A stretch of 64,000 nt of DNA from Carex sylvatica (GCA_964058845.1 CAXKVR010000235.1:21515-85514), one strand, 5' to 3'. Positions 47,412 through 60,769 are shown, counted from the stretch's first letter. Notes: generated by a model from the letters alone, not told the origin. Translations and numbers: made by a program.

Positions 47412-49709
47412 AAAATTCCTACGCCCAGAGAGCAGAATATTTCTTTTCTATTTTAATACACGTGCAGAAAATTATAGTAACAAAAAAAATAAACCATATA
47501 CAGATTTAAATATGTAAATCATTTATCCTTCTGGCACACTAAAATTACAGTAACATATTATATTAAATACACACTTCTGCCTAATCTGGCCATGAGGTGA
47601 CTTAAGTCTTAAGGTGATATAAACTCTTTGTAACAGCGCTTGTTAGGAAATTGGGATACACATTTTTAGATGTGAAACATAAAAAAATTACTGGTTTACA
47701 AAATAGCTGAAAATAAAAAATAAAAAATCTGTGGATGGATTTTACAGTGGTCTAGACTGTATAAGGGTGCAATCGATGTGGGGCCCACAGGAGATGAAAG
47801 GTTTTTAGCTATCCCCATCTCGTTTACTATGATATCGTTTTGAGTTGGTTTGCTCTTTTTCCTACACACCCGAATCTGTTTTCTATTGTGGGATTCCTTT
47901 TCACATAAAGTCTTTTAGATATAGTGTGATTTGGAAGCAACCAACCATAGAATAATAATAAGGTGAGAAAAAAAAAAGGTGATAGAAAGCAAAGCAAGAA
48001 AGATAGATCAAGGATGGTGGATAACCCAAATCTTACTATTTGTTCAAAGGTCAAAAAGATTGGTCAATTGCATGATCTTAAAGCAGATTTTTTATTTTAT
48101 TTTGTCTACTTTTATTCTTATTTGACTTTTTTATTTCTTCTCCTTTAACTTTTACCTCATTGAAGACGGTTCGATGGTCATCGGACTAAAAGCTAGATCA
48201 GAGCTGCTTGATCTGCATCAAAATTGGCATAGATAATTTTAAGATTCGTGCATATCAAGTGTGTATGAATCTTAATGCGTATGGGACAACTCTAATTGAG
48301 TATCAGACTTATTTAGAAGACAATTTTGTGGTTCTAGTTAATTTAATGGATTTTTTAGACGATTTAGGTATTAAAAAAGATGGTATATTGCTATGGAGAA
48401 CGTTCTCACCTTATCTCTGTTTGCATCTAGCATTAATTCAATAGGAGAACTCACTTTTTTTTCTTTTTTTTCCTACAATTAGCTTCTTTCATTGTATCAA
48501 AAAGAAGAAAAGGAACTTTTCCTTGAATAAAAAAGTGACAACTGTCACCGGAATTCTCTCTGAGATTGTCTTCTTAAAATGTCTCAATTTGGTATCCACA
48601 TTCCACACAAGGTGATTTGTTCTATTTATTTATTAAATCAAAGATTATATGATATGTACATTATATTGGAGAAAAAGAAGAAAAGATGGTTCGGTGAGGT
48701 GGTTGTATTTATCAATTGATGATTGAATATTTCCGTACAAGCTTTTATTGTTATCTAGAAAACCTACTTTTAATAAATTATGTTTCTCACAATAAATTAT
48801 AAATTTTGAAACTTTCTTAAAAAGGCACCTCAAAATCATTTTTTTTAACACAAAAGCGCCCAAATGCATGTTGTGGCTTCCGCTGTGAGAGAAAATTAAA
48901 AAAAAAAAAATCCGGGTCATATTTGAAGTTTTTTCTTGTGTTTTTTTTATTCCCTCCGATTAAATGGAGAAGGCTACAGATTTTTGTCAATTTAATTTCA
49001 GTTATAAGATGAAATGAAAAACAGTATCCGATTCCAACCAGAGATGCATGAATCCACCGAAGTACAGCTTACTTTCAACACCTAGATTTAATCCAAGTGT
49101 AGTTGTGATGCATATAAATATATGAATAGTTTGAAGTTATTAGGAAGAAAATAAAAATTACAAATATCTTTGTAATAATTCGTAAATTTCGAATTTAAGA
49201 ATTGCTCAAAAATAATTCGAGAGTGTGTTTAACTCTTTTATTCATACGAAATATGCTATAATTAAAGAACAATATATATTTCAAATTTGTGAAAGCATTT
49301 GCATTGAATTTTTTATTTTTATTTTTAAGAATGCGCTGGCACTTTATATTTTTTTTTTGGGTGTAGTATAATTTCTAATTAGAAAATTTGCTTTTCAAGA
49401 AATCAATTTCTAGTTGTTTCTATTGGTTCTCGTTCCTAACTTTCTGTCGCTCTAACTTAGTAATAATTGTTGATCTGGATGCCAAAGCAATTAAAGGTTA
49501 TTTGCATGAGTATAAAGTTTTATAAATTAAAATTAACTTAAGTGATTTCATGTATAGCCCAGTTAATTGCCTATTCTATTAAAAACTTAATCTCAAATTA
49601 TACAATATTTATTTTACCTATTATTAAAACAAACTATAGCATGTTTAAAAAAAATATTCATTCTACTAATTGATCGGTTGTGAGGATAAATGGTTTATTT
49701 TCGTACTTG
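47412..49709. other. intergenic, AT-rich
   Basis: No gene, RNA or bounded element recognised in about 2.3 kb. A T- and A-rich patchwork with several short open frames that lack any recognisable motif. Confidence 0.4.
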
Positions 49710-50100
49710 TGAGAGGTGGATCTACAGTGTTCCGGGGGGGGGGGGGGGGGGGGGGGGAGGGGGCAACCCCCCTGAATTTTGAGTTTTAGTAGAGTTCGGG
49801 ATGTTCTGATGGACTTTGCCCCCCTTGAAATTTTTTTTTGCCCCTCTCTAAATGTTTGAACTGTAATTCGGGCTAAATTTAAAGTTAAAATTAAAATAAA
49901 TTTCTTAAATTATGATTGATAATTAGAATCATAGGTCAGAGAATAAGAAATTATAAGTCAGATTGTTGGAAAGTACAAGTAAAAGCGATGTTTTTTATCG
50001 AATACCTAATTAGTTAATGGATATAAACCCGATTAGCTATTTAAACCCGGTTCGATATTTTTTTGCACTCCCCCCTGACGAAAATCCTGGGTCCGCCACC
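49710..50100. mobile_element. hAT-type element with a 24-base G run
   Basis: The left end gagaggtggatctac and right end gggtccgccaccg resemble hAT ends. A copy of gtacttgtg lies on each side (about 49702-49710 and 50101-50109), an 8-9 bp duplication. The interior is related to 5405-5752 (tttttatcgaata(c/t)c and aattagttaatg). Near the left end is an uninterrupted run of 24 G (49734-49757), then a, then five more G. Confidence 0.75.
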
Positions 50101-50165
50101 GGTACTTGTGATGCACACACTAACGTATGTTTAGTTTAAATATCACTACGTGTGTGTGTCACAAG

Positions 50166-51197
50166 TAAAGGGTTGCTCTCGGGTAGGGGCCGGGCGGGCT
50201 GGGTATACCCGGGGTCGGACACGGGTAGGGGTCGGGTACGGGTATCACGGGTATACGGGTACCACGGGCCGGGTATCACAGGGTTTTTTTTTAAAACCGT
50301 GCTCTGTCCCGTCTTATACCCGTGCTCGTTGTACCCTTGAGGGGCAGGGCGGTCCGGGTAGGGGGGCGGGTGGTCCGGTCCGATTTTTTTTTCTCTGTTT
50401 TTTCTCTTTTTTTTTTTACGGTGTTGTACGAATATTATACGTATTTATAATTCGACTTTTAAAATCAGAATAGTTCAATATCAAATAGTGTATATAAATG
50501 AATAAAATTTGTAACTTATATATAAAAATTATTCATGCAAAAATTTGTATATTTATTCGGCTAAGTACAAATGTATTTATTTATTTTTTTACAAGAGTCA
50601 TTTTATTTTATTTTCAAATTCTCATTCTAATTATATAGTTTCATAATTTATTTATATCTAGAAATTTTTAGTTTACATTTTAAATTAATAATATATTTTC
50701 TAAACGTTCATTTTAAATTGATAATATATTTTCTAAACGTTCATTTATTTTTAATAGGTTAAATAAAATATAAATAAAAAATATAATTAAATCAGAAACT
50801 TTAAAACATGTATAATATATGTATATACATTTTTTTTTTTTTTACATATTGAAGATATACATATACATATAAATAAATATATGTTTATTTGTTTATATAT
50901 TGAACATATTTATTTAAAAAAAAATTGTATATGGAGAATTGTGAGAAAATTTGATTTGAATTTTGAATTAAAAAAAAAAAAAGTACACGGGTATACGGGC
51001 ACGGGCACACGGGCACGGGTAAACTGGTCTAGGTATGGTCAGTTTTTTTTCTGAAAAGACGTACCCTGCCCGTTTTATGCCCCTACCCGTGTACCCGTTT
51101 ACCCGACCTATATCCGGGCTCGGGCACGGGTACCCCGGGTAGCAGGCACGAGCGGTCCGGGCACAGGCAGCCGCACCCGGATATTGGCAATACTCTA
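50166..51197. mobile_element. hAT-type non-autonomous element, GC-rich ends, copy B
   Basis: A 1032-bp copy alignable with 184-1260 over its full length. It starts TAAAGGGTTGCTCTCGGGTA and ends CCGGATATTGGCAATACTCTA. It is flanked by the perfect 8-bp duplication gtcacaag (50158-50165 and 51198-51205). The intact duplication fixes the ends of the family and suggests this copy inserted more recently than copy A. Confidence 0.9.
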
Positions 51198-51205
51198 GTC
51201 ACAAG

Positions 51206-52516
51206 TAGAGAAATGATTCATTTGTCGTCAAAAATTAATTGATTAGAAGATCGAATATATCTCTTACATAGACTACATATTTTAATTTTATTTAATAGAT
51301 GGTAAAATGAGTATTTTATATATTTGGAATAAGTTTTAAATGAAGAAAGTGCAATAAATTGAATATACTTGTGAGTTGTTTAAATTTAGAAGAGTAAATA
51401 TCATATTATGAATTTTTAGAGGGAGAAATACGTAATTTCAATATTTTCTTAGAAGTATATGTGAAATTTTTCCATTTTTATTTGATGTTTGAAAATTATT
51501 TATAATTTATTATTGATTTTACTAAAGTAGATTCTCTGGCTATGTTATCATCCACAATTTTCCTTTATTTTTTTCCCTTTTTCTTAGTACAAGGCTACAA
51601 GCTACCCTGAAAAGTGAAAAGCATTCGGATATGTATCCTCCTAGCTATTTGACACAAACAAATTGAGACGAACGGTCCAGATTTACTATCAGCCGGTGTA
51701 TATTCGGGGTAGAGTAGAAGGCAAGTATTATTTGTGCTTTGAGATTCGTGCCAAGTTAAAAAACAATTCCAAACCGTCTATTTTAACTGTCCTCTGTCAG
51801 GTAACCTGAGGGAATGTGAATTCACACTTGACAGCATTCATCTACTAGCTAGCGTAGGTATAAATATGTTCTTAAACATTGCCTAGTACAATACAAGTAT
51901 ATAAAGCAAGGAGATTTTAGTGAAAGGACACCGAATCATGTGGAACGATTACCAAATCCAATCCAAAGAGGTTGAGAGAGGAATCGAACAGGGAAGAACA
52001 GTCTAAAATGAGACAAAAATGCCCCAAACAGAGAGATGATGTGATTTCCTTAGATTTGGTTGTTGCCGAGGTACAAGACTACAAATGCCTGACAACAATC
52101 AACAATTTCAGTGAACACATCTCCCCTCCCCACGACCCCACCTTCCACCTTCCACCTTCCACCTTCCTTCCCTTTTCCAACAACTCATCATCATAGTATA
52201 TATTTTTATATTTGTATTTATTTATATATATATATATTCATCACATTTTTGTGTGGAAAATGGAAACGATAAGTTAGTGCCTACTCTACTCTACTGACGC
52301 CTAGTATTCATATTCATTTCATCACATTTATTTAGCGCAATTATGTAGAAACTTTGAATGCGTGGTGTCTGGTATTATTCTCTCGTTGAAAGTAATAACT
52401 GTCTTGTCTACTGGAGCAATTTGATTAAAAATATAATGATGGGATAAATTTATTAATGTTATTTGGAATTTTAGAGAATATTTTATATGTGAACTGAATA
52501 AAAAAAAAAAAAATAG
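51206..52516. other. intergenic, with a repeat shared with the VDE leader intron
   Basis: The stretch 51668-51840 contains gctttgagattcgtgcc and gaatgtgaattcacac, matching 17130-17285 in the VDE leader intron. It is probably another miniature-element family whose ends I cannot fix. Near 52140-52172 the pentameric-like ccttccacctt motif repeats. No gene recognised. Confidence 0.4.
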
Positions 52517-53153
52517 TGTTCTAAATAGTGCATTATAGCAACGCAATAGCGGTGCTTATTGCCTTACTGTAGTGTTTTCGGACCTTGAACGCTAAGTTAT
52601 GAGATAACAGTGTATTATTTCAGCTATGACTGCTATAGCGGTGATAGCGGTCCGCTATCTGCGCTACACGCTACAGCGTACGCTATGCTACATAGACTTT
52701 TATATAAAGGCCCAACTGAAAATTAATTTTAAAGGTCAATTTTTTCAAGGTCCAGATTGATTTTACTTTTAAATAGAAAAAGGTAGATAGTTTATTTATG
52801 ATGCTTAGGTTTTTTTTGAATAAAAAAAAATATAATTTATACCATTATGTTTAAGTTATTTTTAATTGAAAAAATATAGATAGTTCATGATATTATTAGA
52901 TATATTTTAAATAGCAATTTGGACTTTATACTGGTTCAATATAAATATTTTAATTTTTTAATTAATTTTTATGTTACTTATTGCTCTATGAGACTTTAAA
53001 TAATGTTGATAATTAGTAGAAATATAAAATATAATTTTTTAAACAAAAAAAAGTTATGTAGGATAGCTTTCGTTATAGCTACATTATTCGCAATAGTTTT
53101 ATTTTTAGTTTTTCCGCTATGACATAATAATCGCTATTTAATTAGAACCTCGA
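52517..53153. mobile_element. hAT-like element with subterminal GCTAT motifs, tentative
   Basis: It starts gtgttctaaatagtgc and ends gctatttaattagaacctc, imperfect inverted ends. The left ~180 bp is dense in tagcgg, ccgctat and acgctac motifs, and the right end has further ctatagc/cgctatg motifs, as in hAT subterminal regions. Low-complexity A-runs at the flanks hide any duplication. A related end fragment lies at about 54205-54275 (aagcggttaatagc...tatttagaacctt). Confidence 0.5.
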
Positions 53154-55084
53154 AAAAGACTGATTCTTTTGGACGATAATATAAACAAAACAAAAAACTG
53201 ATTCGTTTACAATGTTAGTATGATTCGTTTCTTTGACGCTATTTGTTTTACTTCGTTTGTTTGTTAGACATAATATATTGATTAAATCATATTACTCAGA
53301 TAAAAACGTAATGTGCAATATTAGGATAGATTAAAAATACATATAAGTTCGTAATCAAATATACTCCTAAGAATATATATATATATATATATACAACTTG
53401 ACTAATAAATTAAACTTACAAAAAATACAACTTAACTAAAAATTAAAAGTTCCATCCATATTACAATTCTTGCACACAATACCGTTGTGTTCTGGATGAA
53501 CCTACAAAATTACAAAAGAAAATATATTGTTAGATTAAAAGTGTTGAACTTGAAATTGTGTGTTTCTTTTTTATTTTAAGAAAATTTTAGTAACCTTGAG
53601 AATTTATAGCATCTCTAGCATTCATTTCTATTGCTTCTCGGTTCGTTTGGGTGTCTCTTTCTCCTCCCGTTTAGTAATACAGTTGTGTGTCTCTTACTTA
53701 CAGTGGTTAACCGTTGTTTTGAAATAATGGTCCAGTGTACGCAGGCCATTCGTTTAATTGCCATACACATGTAATTGTTTACTCTTAATTAAGTGGTAGG
53801 GACTTACAAACAATTGTTTATGAGGGGAATTTCACGTATACCCCTCAAAAACTTCAAAATTACATATTTCCCCTCTAAAATTTGAAATTACGTATTACCC
53901 CTTTAAACTTTTAAAAACTCACATATTTATCCATTTATTGTCTTTTATATTAAAACATATTCTAATTAAATTCATAAAATACCAATTTTACCATTTCATT
54001 GGAAAGCATAAAACGTCCATCTGACTCCAATTTGAATATGAAAGGTTCCTCTATCGTCCGATCCCTGTGCATCGTAATAAAACCCGTGTGCATTGCATTA
54101 AGACCTGTGCATGCTGCTTCAATATCCATGCATATTCACTTCAAGATTCGTGTTGAAAAAATTATAGCGCAACCATACCTAGTTATTTAAAATCGTTATA
54201 AAAAAAAGCGGTTAATAGCATTATAGTGCAACTATTGTGTAACTGTAGCTAGCTATTTAGAACCTTGGTTATTTTCCATTATATTTTTTAACTGCAAAAC
54301 AAAATTCACTTTGTTTACAGACTATATATATACCGTTAACAATTAATTTTATTTAAATATTTAGATTCCAACCAAACAATAGTAAACCTGCTGGGTAAAG
54401 TGATCACATACCTAGGCTAACATGCATTATATTTGTATTGCGTTTTTTTTTTATCATTTTATACAATAATTATGGCTGTAATTACTAAAGGTTGTAACGC
54501 ATTTCAGTCCTTGCAATTTTGCATGTAATTATTTTTTTATCTTTTTGAAGGTTAATTATTTTTTTTATCATATATTAACAATTTCATAATTGATTTCACT
54601 ACATGATATAGTTTTAACTGCAATTGTATACAGAGATAAATTTAAATAATGCTACTGATTTGTTTTTCCTTTTCTGTTACTGGTGTTTGAACACAGTTCT
54701 CAGTCTTCTGGCTGAGTTGGATGATGTCATTATTTGTTTTAGCAATGAAATGGGCTAAATTAGCCTCTTAAAAAAATAAAAAAAATAAAAAGAAAAAGAA
54801 AAAGAAAAAAGAAGAAGATAAATTTAAATAAAAACCACTAGAGTAAAGAGCTTCCACAATAAATTAATGACCACCGCCATCCGTTAAACCTTTTTAAGGT
54901 TTCGTTGCAACGGACGACAAACTACTGTTTAAATCTTGTTTAAACCATCTCGCTATTTTAGCCTTTTATGTAAATTTAATTTGACATTCTCACCCGAGGT
55001 ATAGATTAAAATTAGCAGCAGCAAAATTTTCTTAATTTCTCAACAGCCACTGAATAAAAAAGGTTTCAAAGTTTGCTATTGGTA
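53154..55084. other. intergenic, AT-rich
   Basis: Contains an (AT)n tract at about 53370-53391, the hAT end fragment near 54205-54275, and at about 54665-54810 a stretch ending cctcttaaaaaaat and then an A/G-rich tail, which may be a LINE or SINE 3' end. No gene seen. Confidence 0.4.
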
Positions 55085-55096
55085 TAGTTATAGACA

Positions 55097-55274
55097 GAAA
55101 CAAATCTGCTGCGATTCGAATTGGATGAACAGTACTATGAAATTCTTGTTTTTTCAAATCCAACTGTTGATTTATTTTGAGATGCGTGTACAGAAAAAGT
55201 TGAACGGTTAGATTTGGAAAAGCAGAGATTTCAGGGTACTGTTCATCAAATTCGGATAGCAGCAGATTTCATTC
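55097..55274. mobile_element. palindromic miniature element (178 bp), copy 2
   Basis: Same family as 31541-31719, in the same fold. The left end is GAAACAAATCTGCTGCG and the right end GCAGATTTCATTC. It is flanked by the 12-bp identical sequence tagttatagaca (55085-55096 and 55275-55286), the longest perfect flanking duplication in the window. Confidence 0.85.
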
Positions 55275-55286
55275 TAGTTATAGACA

Positions 55287-56255
55287 TACGTCAAATAATA
55301 AATATTTATTTCAATATTTTTTTCTCCCCATTGTGGTCTTCGCAATAGGGATCGATGTAAAAAATATCCTGCTATGATTCAACATGTACGGTATAACTCA
55401 TGTATTGTGATAATTTTTGTTACTGCACAACATGACACGTGAAACTTGATTTAACTAAGATACAACACAAAACGTAATCCAAATCACAGTATGCCACGGA
55501 ACAAATTTACATCCCTAATCTTCCATATTCCTTTTAGAATTTATTTTTCATTACTCAAAGAAAGAAAACATAACATAAATCTTGTTGCTGTGATACTGTC
55601 AATACTGCAATTTATTCAAGGTTAACATTTAATGTGATAGACTGATAGATATTCCAAGTGAAATATATAATATATCTTTATTTCGAGAATATCGTCCTTA
55701 TAATAAGTAATCGAATCCTTAAAAATTGTTGACTAAGAGTAAAAAAATATTAAAAGATATCTCAACATGTCTTGTCAATTATCGGCATTGCACAAAGTGC
55801 AAGCAGGAATCACCCCATTAATTCGTCAATTTCATGAAAAGTAATCCACAAATTTTGTGAAAAGGGGTTTGTGGGTATAAAAAAGTAATGAGATTGTCAT
55901 AGCTTTCCATACAATTTAGATATCCCCTGCCAATTTGAAAAATACATGCTTGGTTCCGAAAAATTAATTTCAAAAATCTAGTCTAGTCCCTTGAGTTTTT
56001 TTTTTTTTAAATAATAACTCCTCTATATTTTCTTAGCAATCTGATAAATGCATGTATGTTTTTTGATGAATTTAGTTATAATAATCGTAAATAAAATTAC
56101 GGTTTACCTATATAAAATGTTGAAACTTTTTCTACCGTTCCATAATAGATGTCGTAGATAGACACCGAAATTACTAGGAAAAATTGCGTATACATGTCAA
56201 TGTCATACTTCAAAATAATAACTAATTTCTAATAAGTTTCAAAATTATTGAATAT
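55287..56255. other. intergenic, AT-rich
   Basis: No gene or bounded element recognised. Confidence 0.4.
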
Positions 56256-56263
56256 AAATTTAT

Positions 56264-56675
56264 GAGTAGAACTAGGGTGTTCTTAAGCTCATCAAAGTGT
56301 TTGGTGAGCTTAACTCTGAAACCCATCAAATCGGTTTCAAATAACGAATCCGAACTGTTGGAACCCGCCTACCTTACGAGTAATGCGTCTACTTGTGAAA
56401 ATTTTAAACATTCGAATTGATTTAGTATAAAGTCAATCGGTCAACATTAAAAGGTTAATAAATTAATTTTAGTGCATTTATTTTTTGAACGTTTTTGACC
56501 GCTTGACTTTATACTAAATTAATCCGAATATTTAAAATTTTGACATGTAGACACATCACTCATAAAATAGATGGATTTCAACGATTCAAATTTGTTATTT
56601 GAAACCAATTTGATAAATTTTAGAATTAAGCTCACCAAACACTTTGGTCAGCTTAAGAGTACCTAATTCTACTCC
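56264..56675. mobile_element. foldback miniature element, GAGTAGAAC family, copy 4
   Basis: A 412-bp copy, from gagtagaactagggtg to ctaattctactcc, with ~190-bp arms, flanked by the perfect 8-bp duplication aaatttat (56256-56263 and 56676-56683). It is close to copy 1 (6260-6673) in length and sequence. Confidence 0.88.
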
Positions 56676-57101
56676 AAATTTATTATCAATAGTTCTCACT
56701 TTATTAAAAAAGAGTAGTTTACTGTTCTCTTTTAGCAAGAACCATACATAAAAAAACAAAATTTATTTATGCTTCTGTGGTCCCAAGTTCCTTTCTTTTT
56801 TTTTTCTTTTTCAGAGGTCCCAAGGATTTAATGAGCTTTCACAATTTTGAGGTGACAAGAATCAAGACATCTGTACCATGTTGTCTAGCCGCACAAGAAA
56901 TGCGTGACCATCGTCTCGTAACCAACTGTCAACAAATTAAAAATTAAAATGGACTACAGTGAAAAAAGTAAATGCTGAGCAGTGAGCAATGCGAAAACGC
57001 TTTCGTCCATAGAATAATAAAAGACCTGCCAAGAGATGTCAATTTTGCATTTTGAATTGTCATTTTTGCGGTGTTTTTATGCATGGTTTGTGACTTGGGA
57101 A

Positions 57102-57531
57102 TAGGGCAGCACAAAAAATTTGTAGTTCGTGATTCGATTTGAGTTTGATTTGAAAAAATTTGTAAAAAATTTAATTCGAAATAGTTCGAAATTAATTCAA
57201 ATCAAATTCAAACTGAATCTGATTCGCGAACTATTCCAGTTTGAATTTCAAAATAATGTAAACTGTTAATTTTCGCTGATGATTTAAAAGTTAAAATATA
57301 AGATCATTCAGCCATAAATCATAACTCGTAAGTCATAACTCTCATTCTCAGTTCTAAAATTCTAGACGACTTTCACCTCTCGTTCTCGGTGACTATGATC
57401 ATTATTTCTTGTTGTAAAAAAGTTCATAAAAAATTTAAAATTGAGTTTGTAAAAAATTCAATTTGAAATTAATTCAAATTAAACTCAAATTGAAAATAAG
57501 TTTGATTCAGATCGATTCGTTTGCAGCCCTA
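57102..57531. mobile_element. hAT-type miniature element with AATTCGA subterminal motifs
   Basis: A 430-bp element with ends TAGGGCAGCAC and TTTGCAGCCCTA, flanked by cttgggaa (57094-57101) and cttaggaa (57532-57539), 7 of 8 matching. Both ends are rich in aattcgaa / ttcgaatt-like words, alternating with aaatttg. TAGGGC ends and 8-bp duplications point to hAT. Confidence 0.82.
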
Positions 57532-57612
57532 CTTAGGAAGTGTTGTAACTTATTTTTTCCTCGTTTGTTTTCTTGCTAGTAATTTAGATGAAGACTACGG
57601 TAATATTCATAT

Positions 57613-57963
57613 TACACGAAGACCTATGCTACGGTCCTACGGACTCATATATTTTATTTTGAAAGTTGAAACTGGCCATCTAGACCGTTCAACGAAATAT
57701 AAATATGAAATGTATTTCCAGACAAAATTTTACATTAAAAAAAATTATTAGTTTTTTTTTAAATTGATAAAAAATCATTTGAGTTAAAAATTCTAGACCA
57801 TCCAAAAATAATATTTTTCTGCCTATTTTAAAAATAGCATAAAATATTAAAAGATAATTGGTTTTTGCAAATATATTTTCATATAAAGTTGATATGTAAC
57901 GGTTCAAATTGGTTGTTTGAACTTTGAAAATAAAAATATGAATCCATAGTAGAAGTCGATTCG
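57613..57963. mobile_element. foldback miniature element
   Basis: The left arm (cgaagacctatgctacgg, then ttgaaagttgaa) pairs imperfectly with the right arm (ttgaactttgaaaataaaa, then gaagtcgattcg). Flanking taatattcatat (57601-57612) and taatatgcatat (57964-57975) match at 11 of 12. It is related to the foldbacks at 30006-30558 and 60779-61190 through the ttgaacttt(g/a)aaaat and gaccatcc(a/g) blocks. Confidence 0.65.
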
Positions 57964-58138
57964 TAATATGCATATCACCATAACCTCACTTTTAAAAAAG
58001 AAAAGAAAAAGAAATAAACAAACCTATTTAAAGTTTTAAACGAAACAAACACTCAATGTATTGGATTTTCAAAAAACAATTCCACCGATGAAGCTGTTTT
58101 TTGTAAAATTAAAAAATATGTATCTGTACCTAACTCTT

Positions 58139-58354
58139 CGAATTCGTATCCTCTGCATTAACTCAAAAATGTCTTTTGAGTTAATATATCTAAACCGTCC
58201 GATAAATTTTAAGATTCATGCGAGTCAGATCTGCACAGATATTAAAGACCCCTATGTTATAGACAGAGGCTAGATGGACTCTATTTTCAATCAGACAGTC
58301 CATATTCATTAACGGAAAAGATTCTTTTTTGAGTTAATGCAGACGATGCGGACT
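58139..58354. mobile_element. double-hairpin miniature element with perfect 9-bp duplication
   Basis: Same family as 11913-12133. Left: cgaattcgtatcctctgc and then the hairpin attaactcaaaaatg...cttttgagttaat. Right: a hairpin-like ttaacggaaaaga...ttttgagttaatgc and then agacgatgcggact. It is flanked by ctaactctt on both sides (58130-58138 and 58355-58363), which sets the family's duplication at 9 bp. Confidence 0.85.
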
Positions 58355-58363
58355 CTAACTCTT

Positions 58364-59389
58364 CAACCCTCCACAGTTGTGGAGCTGCTTTTTAGAAATC
58401 CAGCACATTGAGTATTTATTTCGGTTAAATAGATTTGTTTATTTTTATTTAAAGAAAACTCGCTTCGTTCAGTAGTTTTTGTAACCGGTGAAGTTTGATG
58501 ATATATTTTTGGTAGAGTCATTAAGACACAAGTTATTTGATCATATATTCGGCATCTCCGCCTTATTTACTAATGAATTGCAACTTTAAGCATGGATGTG
58601 AAACAATTATAATTTAGTAATTTTGTTTGGAAGTGCAGCATAATTATTTGTAATTGATAAGAGCCTCTCGATTCTTGTAATTAGGTTAACATAATTTTTT
58701 GTCACATCAGTGGGTTTTGCAATTAAAATTTATGAATGCAAATATTGATATGAAACTAATTAATGAGTAATTGTTAATTGTTGAAATGGCAGAGGATTTT
58801 TTTTTTTTTTTTTTGTAATTGTAAGGATGAAGATGGTCTAATAATTACTTCAAAAATAAAATAAATATAAAAGTTTAGAAGGTTGTTGGTTAAGTAAATG
58901 TAGTGTGTAATGATTATATATATCGGCGAGCTTACGTGGCACTTTTAGAGAAAACTTATGAATTAACAAATATTCTAAGTATCTTCAATTGCAATTATAA
59001 GTGTAAGTATTTACAATTCTTTTACAAAGGGGATTGAGATGCTCTAAAAAATATTAGGAGATTGTAATTTCTCTCTCTTAAAATCTGCAAAAAAAAAAAA
59101 AAGTTTATCTATTATTACTCTTTGGGGGCTCAGAAAACATTATTTTTACCGTGTGTTGGTAAAATTGTTTTGAAGTTATTTCTTATTAAATATTTCAGTA
59201 TTATTTGACAAGATAAAATACTAAAGATCTCGGAAAAAGAATTATTATATACCGACAAGAAACTTATTTGACACTCGTAATGACTAACAAAAAAGTTATC
59301 AAAAAATAAAATAAAATGGTAAATATATATTGTTATAACTAGATAGATAGTGTATGAGTCCGACTACGGTGACATCAATGATATTTCAG
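58364..59389. other. intergenic, AT-rich
   Basis: No gene. Contains T-runs near 58799 and A-runs near 59089. Confidence 0.4.
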
Positions 59390-59740
59390 TCTAAATACTA
59401 CCAATTTGGAAATCTATCAAATTGATTTCAAATGATGAATTCAAACCGTTCAAATCGATTTATTTCACAAGCAATGTATTTATATGTAAAATTTGTAATT
59501 TTTTGAATTTATCTAGTATCGAGTCAAGTTGTCAAATGCGAAAGTTTGATTAAGTTAATTTGAACCAATTCAGTTTTTCTCATAACTTTTTGACCTCCTG
59601 ACTTGAAATAATTTAAAAAATATATAAAATTTACATGTAAGCACCTATAAAATCGATCGGTTTAAACACTTTGAATTTGTTTGAAGCATATCTGATAAAT
59701 TTTGGTGTATCAAATATTAGTCTAATTAAAACATTAATCC
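59390..59740. mobile_element. diverged GAGTAGAAC-family foldback
   Basis: Arms built from aaatctatcaaattgatttca, ttcaaaccgtt and a gtatcgagtcaa / ttgacctcctgact centre follow the order of the GAGTAGAAC family, but the terminal GAGTAG bases are gone. An old copy with unclear ends. Confidence 0.5.
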
Positions 59741-60690
59741 GATAACTTATCAAACGATTTGAAAAACTGACAGTTTAATTTTATAGTATCAGAGCAACAA
59801 TTCAAAATTTTCTAAAATTGCATATAGGTACAACTTTACTTTCTGTATTTTGATAATTATTTTGTTATCATACTGTATCGATCGTTTGAATACCACCTGT
59901 CCTCATAAAAATATAAAAATAGTGTGAAGTATACATCGTACAAGTCAGATCTTTTAGACTTTGACTTAAAGGTACATATTTTGCACTATGCGAGTTGTTA
60001 ATTTGTTATATCTCTTTCGTACAAGTTTGATTTAATCATGCGATAGTTTCGTAACCAAAGTTATTTATACTGAAAATACAGTATAAACCTCCGTTCAAAT
60101 AACAAGAGAGCAAAATCTAGAGAAGATACACGGAACAGATACGTGGGTCCCTTTCAGCAGTCACATCTCCGATAGAAGACAAAAACGACCAGCTCAGAGT
60201 GGGGACCACGTGTCGGTCCCACATAAGATATGCAGGATCTCTGGCCGATAGAAATCTTGAGACCTCTCTATGATGGTGGGTCCACCAGTGGGAAACCGAT
60301 ACTTACGTCGCACTCCATCTACATGCTTCTTTTTGGCTGCGCTCGGTGCACTCAATTGCACTAGGCTGCCTTTGCAATTGAATAAGTCTAAATCAGTGCG
60401 GATTATTAATCATTTATCAATAACATCAACCATCACCATCACCTTTTTATTTTTTTAGTAATCCGGATATTAATTTGTTAATGAGAATAAGGTTATAGTG
60501 TTTTTCTTAATAGTAGAATAAACCGGATCAATGATACGATTCTTTTAATAATCTTCCTAGCAGTTTATATTCCTTTATTTTATATTTTATATTTTTATGA
60601 TATGATTATAAAAACAAATAAAAATGAAGGAACCGTATCTTTGTAGTGCATAAAAAAACTGCATATCTGGCCCTCTGCTATGTTCAAGTC

Positions 60691-60727
<37 letters not shown>

Positions 60728-60769
60728 ATCTCTGTTAAAATTTGACAATGAATTTTCGGCCATGCAAAT
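59741..60769. other. intergenic with an (AT)n microsatellite
   Basis: No gene recognised; a 62-codon frame near 60270 has no family signature. An (AT)n tract of about 15 units lies at 60695-60724. Confidence 0.4.
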
